From Caldilineales bacterium (GTDB lineage Bacteria; Chloroflexota; Anaerolineae; JAAEKA01), in contig JAJTXO010000059.1 of the NCBI GenBank assembly GCA_021463315.1, positions 1 to 12,463 on the forward strand: a stretch of 12,463 nt of DNA, read 5' to 3'. The notes below the pieces were generated by a model. That model was not told where the DNA came from. It searched no databases and saw only the letters and a list, made by a program, of their open reading frames with translations. The position numbers were made by a program, and so were the translations under genes. This document shows positions 11,001-12,463 of this stretch, piece after piece. Positions within the stretch are counted from its first letter, which is position 1; every line of letters begins with the position of its first letter.

Positions 11001-11114
11001 TCCTTGCCGCATGAGGCGTCAACCGCGGAGTCGATTCCACCCTCCGCAGGGGAGACAGCAGCCGCCTTGGGCGTCACACGCGAGGAAGCGACGACACAGG
11101 AGGTTGAGCAATGA
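2064..11114 (+). CDS. Giant EccC/EssC-family T7SS ATPase with seven P-loop modules
   Basis: This 3016-residue FtsK/SpoIIIE-type motor is expected to bind WXG100 substrates and power export at the inner membrane. Two membrane helices (about 41-56 and 62-84) are followed by a coiled coil (90-150), an RLWERR..DEDF segment and a degenerate D0 domain (to about 500, with an acidic insert at 217-243), as in EccC/EssC. Seven modules follow. Walker A lysines are K566, K938, K1272, K1616, K1947, K2291 and K2604. Modules 1, 3 and 5 have GxTGxGKSE, VDYKGGGAF and an intact Walker B Asp-Glu (669-670, 1375-1376, 2050-2051). Modules 2, 4, 6 and 7 have Asp-Asn instead (1040, 1718, 2393, 2688). Known EccC proteins have one active module and two regulatory ones in 1200-1500 residues, and this protein is about twice that. 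Residues 2793-3016 form an unrecognised, mostly helical extension with an Ala/Glu/Thr-rich end. No FHA domain is present, unlike EssC. The start lies 12 nt after the pseudokinase stop. Confidence 0.95.
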   Translation: MSKSIVIDRPPRIQPELPFDEIEIPSPPDKGQSGWEQLAQMALPLVTILAFVFLASGGGGRSALMIIPMALAVLASAGLGIFTYLRQKRMADEALRAYEERLVELNKQMHVYHDMQRRFYHYNYPDIQNIFRLVKNARTEVEKADRTLRADTRLWERRTSDEDFGVIRLGIGALPSTVVFRFNKSDDLNDPQVRQALKLEQDARFVDDIPVVISLRQPFQSDQPGEEEGESEREKQADEARAAMTPMTHALGIAGERGAVYEYVRALLTHFAVFHAPMDARIFVLAAHKQPWAWTDQLQHCQSDVDTEHRFFLDQVESDQDDKQFDEVDEGPLVRYLEGLRRILATRKIQIESREDQEGKGDPTLPFQLVVVDLLDSTYDEQSPLYDLESDAAISILIEQGAALGAAVIFMVPERAKVPSGCQAVIEIERTTPATNSRRQTFQKLHFRYAEVGVNTFRYVGVADAVSNPAHMDALARELSQYEVRQGPGAGLVSAVPFLDLHGFRSLIDLQADVVQKWQQSQLARNAGWLRCKIGRMAGGKARALVFSAKRDGVHGMVAGSTGSGKSELLISLIAGMAITYDPSVLNFVLVDYKGGGAFKEFEDLPHCVDIITNLEGDAVTRMFTAINAEMKRRQKLNADTGTKNIVEYRQRGLHESHYPYPYLFIIIDEFAEMIADRAEYKTELESITRVGRAQGVSLILAAQRPSGVTDQMRSNIKFRICLRVETPGESREMLRRADAAFLPPGIPGRGFLQVGNEEVELMQVAYTGDKYRDPTLAPPSPVIWDGRPSASAAVLDQEPPELYKVLITTLQHQAHELRCAPQYAPWPAFLPKQLNLEQTLIDEDPNKPALTAARYLADVDQITLGRPVEGSVLTLNPALAHWRSGECGWVEPIDWEHHAMRPVVGLVDNPYAARQLPLTVDLPRGHVVIFGGSGWGKTTFLRTLAVSLAATHSPSALHMYILDLGGRNLAALASLPHVGAVVNPDEAGYEERVEQVLRQLADEVEARKVTLANAGAPDIYKYNQAHPDAPLPAILLAVDNFVEFKETFGGDPQAEGVETAMDKFVALARQAKPYGVHCVITVNQLNALPVQLYNLFTERLTLKLGDATEYRQIVGGFVGELPDVAGRGYVKAGLQPLGFQIATPLDLRRGALQESANEATELQRLGQTMVDYIATSGRPYRMPARVDALPRSILFKQLLARKYGLELDETFLARLKQVTQEQWSRSADPNLADWLRVTIGVVSGNRLREMHLEAKADGVHGLIAGGTGAGKSELLMTLIVGLALSYDPSILNFVLVDYKGGGAFAPFTHLPHCVDTITNLNKAAVRRMFTAINAEMDRRMKLCVDAGVSNIVEYRAKDFHRSREPFPHLFIIIDEYAEMISESPEFKDELDRITRVGRSIGVSLLLAAQRPVGVTDQMRANIKYRICLRVEAVDTSREMLRRSDAAFLPNGMPGRGYLQVGNENIELIQVAYTGENYPYAEPLEGGRQPKFYDVIVDLCNDLLAETQAARPRTPWPPFLPTHMTLSEPLSDGYLDPAYLPLITLGQALPDPLRLNPWTQRWLDGAGQWPGVNWSATAMRGIAGLLDDPYNARQMPLLVDFSKGHAVVFGASGYGKTAFVRTVIASLASSHSPDEFQAHVLDLGGRNLEVLSTLPHVGTVILPDEAGYEERVQQLLRELNDIIDLRKRKFAEAGVSTLFEYNSLGDHPIEPAILVVVDNFAEFLETFGSPNEAEDETNALFAFVALARQAKAFGLHVLITASRFNVLSNKLFSLFTERFTLRLSDSGDYAAIVGSTYEVEEQPGRGAVRVGRMPLSFQTALLPGTVQEGQVRGEAQVVRRLGQRMHEGAAASGRTYAKPLRIDALPKSSSYRQVLAELHDLDPQRPFMEELERSTRAVWARNGSKEHADWLRVTLGIASGMRQRTLALEAKRDGVHGLIAGGTGSGKSEMLMTMIVGLALNYSPDILNFVLVDYKGGGAFKPFERLPHCVDIVTNLNKSAVARMFSAITAEMMRRQKLNADTKTKDIIEYRRKGLHLTHAPFPHLFIIIDEYAEMIDDNPDYKTELESITRVGRSIGVNLVLASQRPKGVTDQMRANIKLRLCLRVEETDTSRELLRKPDAAYLPNGIPGRGYLQIGNDNMELLQVSYTGETQPDDREPAVFWPQRVDGVAGQTGASGDVPKLYDAVVGLAAELCDGQMAPKPWPAFLSQQISLQSPIVDAQRNRTWTLTREISDWLNGDAEHLWPGVDWANAAMHPVAGLVDNPMAAQQFPLQLDLTRHLAVLGDSGWGKTSMLRTLITALAATHSPDELHIYVADLGGHNYRSIEDFPHVGTVIYADEETYEERLQRLLAMLDRLVDERSHLLGEAAANTLWEYNARNPEQALPAVLVVIDNFADLAENNEALVETTIMPLVRRSTSAGVCFVVSANAPNNMPSKLYALFGERITFKQSNTDRLLDIVGRGAMEIDDIPGRGYIRIGKRPLLFQAALPVGLFVGEEGRDVLVEADEVRLMGEQMREHLAAGQQVWRHHPDPIAILPARVALIDLLQPEAGAAQPESEAPADAGGAQRIQAMLGTLDSLQPASCDLKALGPHFAIVGPPLSGKTTAMLDWILSLAERYPPQQAKMVLIDTQRKLMEYGGQHTLNELPHVVAAVSEIEEVEGLIANLMAEGAAMADSQTGRELFVFIDNFDDFSEEIESQRGLLESMSRLVRRYQRAGLHFVVAFGPEASTSDLRRRVLAANYGLGLQTAQAVDVLKVSRTPAGVRDKSLPAGRGYLVKSGQPVLIQVASPYENMVDSAELSPWSRGDELAREAERVVKALDAWVERIVARYGGVRATWTSADAFAESPHAGQPSAKAQQMLGLMQQALRVEAQQMRLGLAVNGGGALMDSMLAIDVARWQDEETLIGLMKSIWRTYLLASGLDEMGADLFIGTSDLPSVLSEVTRELANAEEAIRARQTAEAGLAITSQAPAETVAAQSLPHEASTAESIPPSAGETAAALGVTREEATTQEVEQ
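3547..5620 (+). repeat. ATPase repeat unit 1 (modules 1+2)
   Basis: This is the first of three tandem, diverged copies of a roughly 2.0-2.1 kb coding unit inside the ATPase gene. It runs from a linker (VPFLDLHG) through an intact module (Walker A at K566) and a degenerate-Walker-B module (K938), with a WPAFLP linker and a GLVDNPYAARQ segment between them. Boundaries are approximate and set by the recurring DALP-type linker that starts the next unit. Confidence 0.85.
5621..7640 (+). repeat. ATPase repeat unit 2 (modules 3+4)
   Basis: The second copy begins at the linker RVDALPRS. It has the same internal order as unit 1: a DWLRVTIG strand pair, an intact module (K1272, Asp1375-Glu1376), a WPPFLP linker, a GLLDDPYNARQ segment and a degenerate module (K1616, Asp1718-Asn1719). 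The distance to the equivalent linker in unit 3 is about 2020 nt. Confidence 0.85.
7641..9660 (+). repeat. ATPase repeat unit 3 (modules 5+6)
   Basis: The third copy begins at the linker RIDALPKS. It contains an intact module (K1947, Asp2050-Glu2051), a WPAFLS linker, a GLVDNPMAAQQ segment and a degenerate module (K2291, Asp2393-Asn2394). It is followed by an ILPARV linker leading into the single terminal module 7, whose GPPLSGKTT P-loop resembles the last ATPase domain of ordinary EccC proteins. Confidence 0.85.
11098..11104 (+). promoter_or_regulatory. Strong Shine-Dalgarno inside the end of the ATPase gene
   Basis: AGGAGGT lies 6 nt before the ATG at 11111, within the last codons of the ATPase gene. 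The start and the upstream stop share ATGA (11111-11114). This points to translational coupling of the Ub-like/FHA protein to the ATPase. Confidence 0.8.
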
Positions 11115-11860
11115 GTGGCAGTCAGGTCTACCTCGAGCTACTGATTGATATCTTCGATCGGGCTGAACAACCGGCACGCGTATTGGCTAAGATCAAGCCA
11201 CCGCAGTTGGTGGAGGCGATCGTACAGGAGTTTCGTGATGTCGAGTATCTGACCGACGATCCCACGCAGTACTATCTGGCCAGGGCCGGCGATGGCGCGC
11301 CGCTGGACGACAGCATCGAGTTGGGCCGCCAGCGCTTGGCGCCGCGCACACGCCTGGTCTTGTGCGAATATCCGGCAGCCATACCCGAGGGCGCACTGCC
11401 GTCAAGCTGGCGCATTTACTTGCGCGAGCAGAGCCTGGGCAAGGTCTACCGTCTCACCTGGCAACCGGCTATCATTGGACGTCGCGTGGGGAGCGAGACG
11501 TATGGCGAGACCCAGCAGATCGCGGTCGATCTCCAGCCCTTTCCGACAGGCCTGCGGGTCTCACGGCGCCATTTGTCCCTGAGTGAGAGCGATGGCGAGC
11601 TAATCATCGCGAACCTGTCCAACAACCCGGCGTTCATTCAGCGCGCAGACGGGGTTCAGGTCCCCATCGAGGCAGACAAAATACCTTTGCTGGCCGGCGA
11701 TAAGATTCTGTTGGAGCGTAGTCAGATTGCGCTCAAAGTGCTGCTTCTGTCCGGAGCAGAGCAGAGCGCGCAAGGCGATCTGACGGCGACGGAGGCCGGC
11801 CAAGCGACAACTATAGCCTCACAGGCGGCGGCAGAAGCGGAGGCCGCCACAGACAATTGA
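11111..11860 (+). CDS. Ubiquitin-like (YukD-type) + FHA domain protein
   Basis: This is a 249-residue soluble protein. Residues 5-87 look like a beta-grasp ubiquitin-like domain of the YukD/EsaB/EccD N-terminal type: a strand, a helix near 30-42, and then the order YLAR-x-GDGAPLDDS-x-LGRQRL-x-RTRLVL. Residues 113-212 form an FHA domain with the diagnostic GRR (123-125), SRRH (151-154) and NLSNNP (168-173) positions that contact phosphothreonine peptides. Residues 214-249 are an Ala/Glu/Thr-rich disordered tail. In Firmicutes the FHA domains sit at the N-terminus of EssC and YukD is a separate protein. Here the ATPase lacks FHA domains and they appear fused to the Ub-like domain instead. The likely role is docking onto a phosphorylated T7SS partner. 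The operon's own kinase-fold protein seems inactive, so the kinase would have to be encoded elsewhere. FHA is confident; the Ub-like call is moderate. Confidence 0.88.
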   Translation: MSGSQVYLELLIDIFDRAEQPARVLAKIKPPQLVEAIVQEFRDVEYLTDDPTQYYLARAGDGAPLDDSIELGRQRLAPRTRLVLCEYPAAIPEGALPSSWRIYLREQSLGKVYRLTWQPAIIGRRVGSETYGETQQIAVDLQPFPTGLRVSRRHLSLSESDGELIIANLSNNPAFIQRADGVQVPIEADKIPLLAGDKILLERSQIALKVLLLSGAEQSAQGDLTATEAGQATTIASQAAAEAEAATDN

Positions 11861-11861
11861 C

Positions 11862-11868
11862 AGAGGAG
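11862..11868 (+). promoter_or_regulatory. Ribosome binding site of the WXG100 gene
   Basis: AGAGGAG lies 8 nt before the ATG at 11877, inside the 16-nt gap after the FHA gene. It supports this ATG as the start of the WXG100 reading frame. Confidence 0.75.
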
Positions 11869-11876
11869 CATAAACC

Positions 11877-12463
11877 ATGGCCGATATCGTTCAGGCGAAC
11901 CATGATCAATTGCAGAGCATGGCCAATAAGTTCGGCAAAGAGTCGCAGGCCGTGAACCAAACGGAGCAGGCAGTCCAGCGAACCTATCAGTTGTTGCGCT
12001 CCGGAGGCTGGATCGGTCGCGGGTCGGACGCGTTTTTCAAGGAGATGGACGGGCAGGTGTTGCCCTCGGTGCGTCGCTTGAGCGAGGCGCTGGTCCAGGC
12101 CGCCCTCGCCGAGTTCGCGGCCCACGGGCTCGACGCGCCGAGCCTCGACGCGATCTGCGCACGCGCGGGCTTCACGCGCGGCGCGTTCTACGTCCACTTC
12201 CGGGACCGCGACGAGCTGGTGGTGGCGGTGATGGACCGCGCCTTCGGGGCCTTCCTCGACGCGATCGTTCCGTCCGGCACGGAGCCGCGCGACCTCGAGC
12301 GCACCGTGCGCCGCTACGCCGACGCCACGATCGGCCTGCTCCAGCTCCGCGAGCGCACCGGCCGCGCGGGCGCCCCGGGCGCCGCCGGCGTCCCGCTCCA
12401 CCGCATCCTCGAGGCCTGCGCGCGCGCGCCGGCGCTGCGCGCGCGCTTCGTCGCGCTGCTCGG
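11877..12463 (+). CDS. WXG100 protein running in frame into a TetR-family regulator (partial; suspected chimera)
   Basis: An open frame of 195 codons runs off the window end without a stop. Residues 1-70 are a WXG100 substrate: an N-terminal amphipathic helix, the W45-I46-G47 turn followed by a DAFF segment, and the start of helix 2 (VLPSVRRLSE). A normal WXG100 continues about 25 more residues to roughly 100. Here, from about residue 71, the sequence becomes a TetR N-terminal domain: ALAEFAAHGL, then the helix-turn-helix SLDAICARAGFTRGAFYVHF (90-109), then RDRDELV and ligand-domain helices. Codon use changes at the same place. About 16 of the first 70 codons end in A or T, but only two of the roughly 120 that follow do (GCA and GTT). 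By hand count, GC is 57% at 11881-12060 and 78% at 12121-12463. A natural WXG100-TetR fusion is not known to me, so a contig join or recombination scar is the likelier explanation. The WXG100 and TetR calls are each sound separately. Confidence 0.8.
   Translation, partial: MADIVQANHDQLQSMANKFGKESQAVNQTEQAVQRTYQLLRSGGWIGRGSDAFFKEMDGQVLPSVRRLSEALVQAALAEFAAHGLDAPSLDAICARAGFTRGAFYVHFRDRDELVVAVMDRAFGAFLDAIVPSGTEPRDLERTVRRYADATIGLLQLRERTGRAGAPGAAGVPLHRILEACARAPALRARFVALL
12080..12100. other. Abrupt composition and homology breakpoint (probable chimeric junction)
   Basis: Protein family (WXG100 to TetR), GC content and codon third positions all switch within about 20 nt here, while the reading frame stays open. 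Upstream sequence matches the T7SS operon in codon style. Downstream sequence is about 78% GC with almost exclusively G/C-ending codons. No insertion sequence, direct repeat or attachment site is visible at the switch. Confidence 0.7.

Noticed and set aside
11811..12401. A minus-strand open frame covering the end of the FHA gene and the WXG100/TetR region
   Set aside because: The plus strand here encodes recognisable WXG100 and TetR segments. The minus-strand translation is Ala/Arg/Glu-rich without motifs.

Overview
The window reads as a single co-directional (+) operon coding for the cytoplasmic and membrane-motor part of a type VII secretion (T7SS/ESX-like) system. The evidence is a giant FtsK/SpoIIIE-type secretion ATPase of the EccC/EssC family, a predicted YukD-like ubiquitin-fold plus FHA protein, a WXG100-type substrate, and a membrane-anchored pseudokinase that recalls EssB/YukC. 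Moderately high GC (about 55-67% in blocks I counted by hand), 4-16 nt gene junctions and the gene set suggest an environmental bacterium. A Chloroflexota-like lineage would fit, but no rRNA or marker gene is present and that assignment is a guess.

Layout: 1-53 is the C-terminal tail of an upstream gene. 88-945 is an unrecognised 285-aa protein with only faint EspG-like features. 957-2051 is a zinc-ribbon/protein-kinase-fold protein with a C-terminal membrane anchor, whose HRD catalytic loop has lost Asp, Lys and Asn. 2064-11114 is a 3016-aa EccC/EssC homologue with seven P-loop modules, against three or four in known family members. 11111-11860 is the predicted Ub-like + FHA protein, translationally coupled to the ATPase. 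11877 to the window end starts as a WXG100 protein and then turns, in frame and with an abrupt GC jump, into a TetR-family regulator.

How the parts may work together (inference from the families): the ATPase hexamer would bind WXG100 cargo and drive export. The pseudokinase would be a structural subunit next to it, and the FHA protein would read phosphothreonine marks placed by a kinase encoded elsewhere. No EccB, EccD membrane channel, EccE or mycosin is visible here. The strongest novelties are (1) the triplicated ATPase unit, giving alternating complete and Walker-B-degenerate modules, (2) the tail-anchored pseudokinase in an EssB-like position, and (3) the WXG100-to-TetR junction near 12080-12100, which is either an unprecedented fusion or, more likely, a chimeric contig join.

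I found no RNA genes, CRISPR arrays, insertion sequences, terminators or recognisable promoters. No non-coding stretch exceeds about 35 nt.
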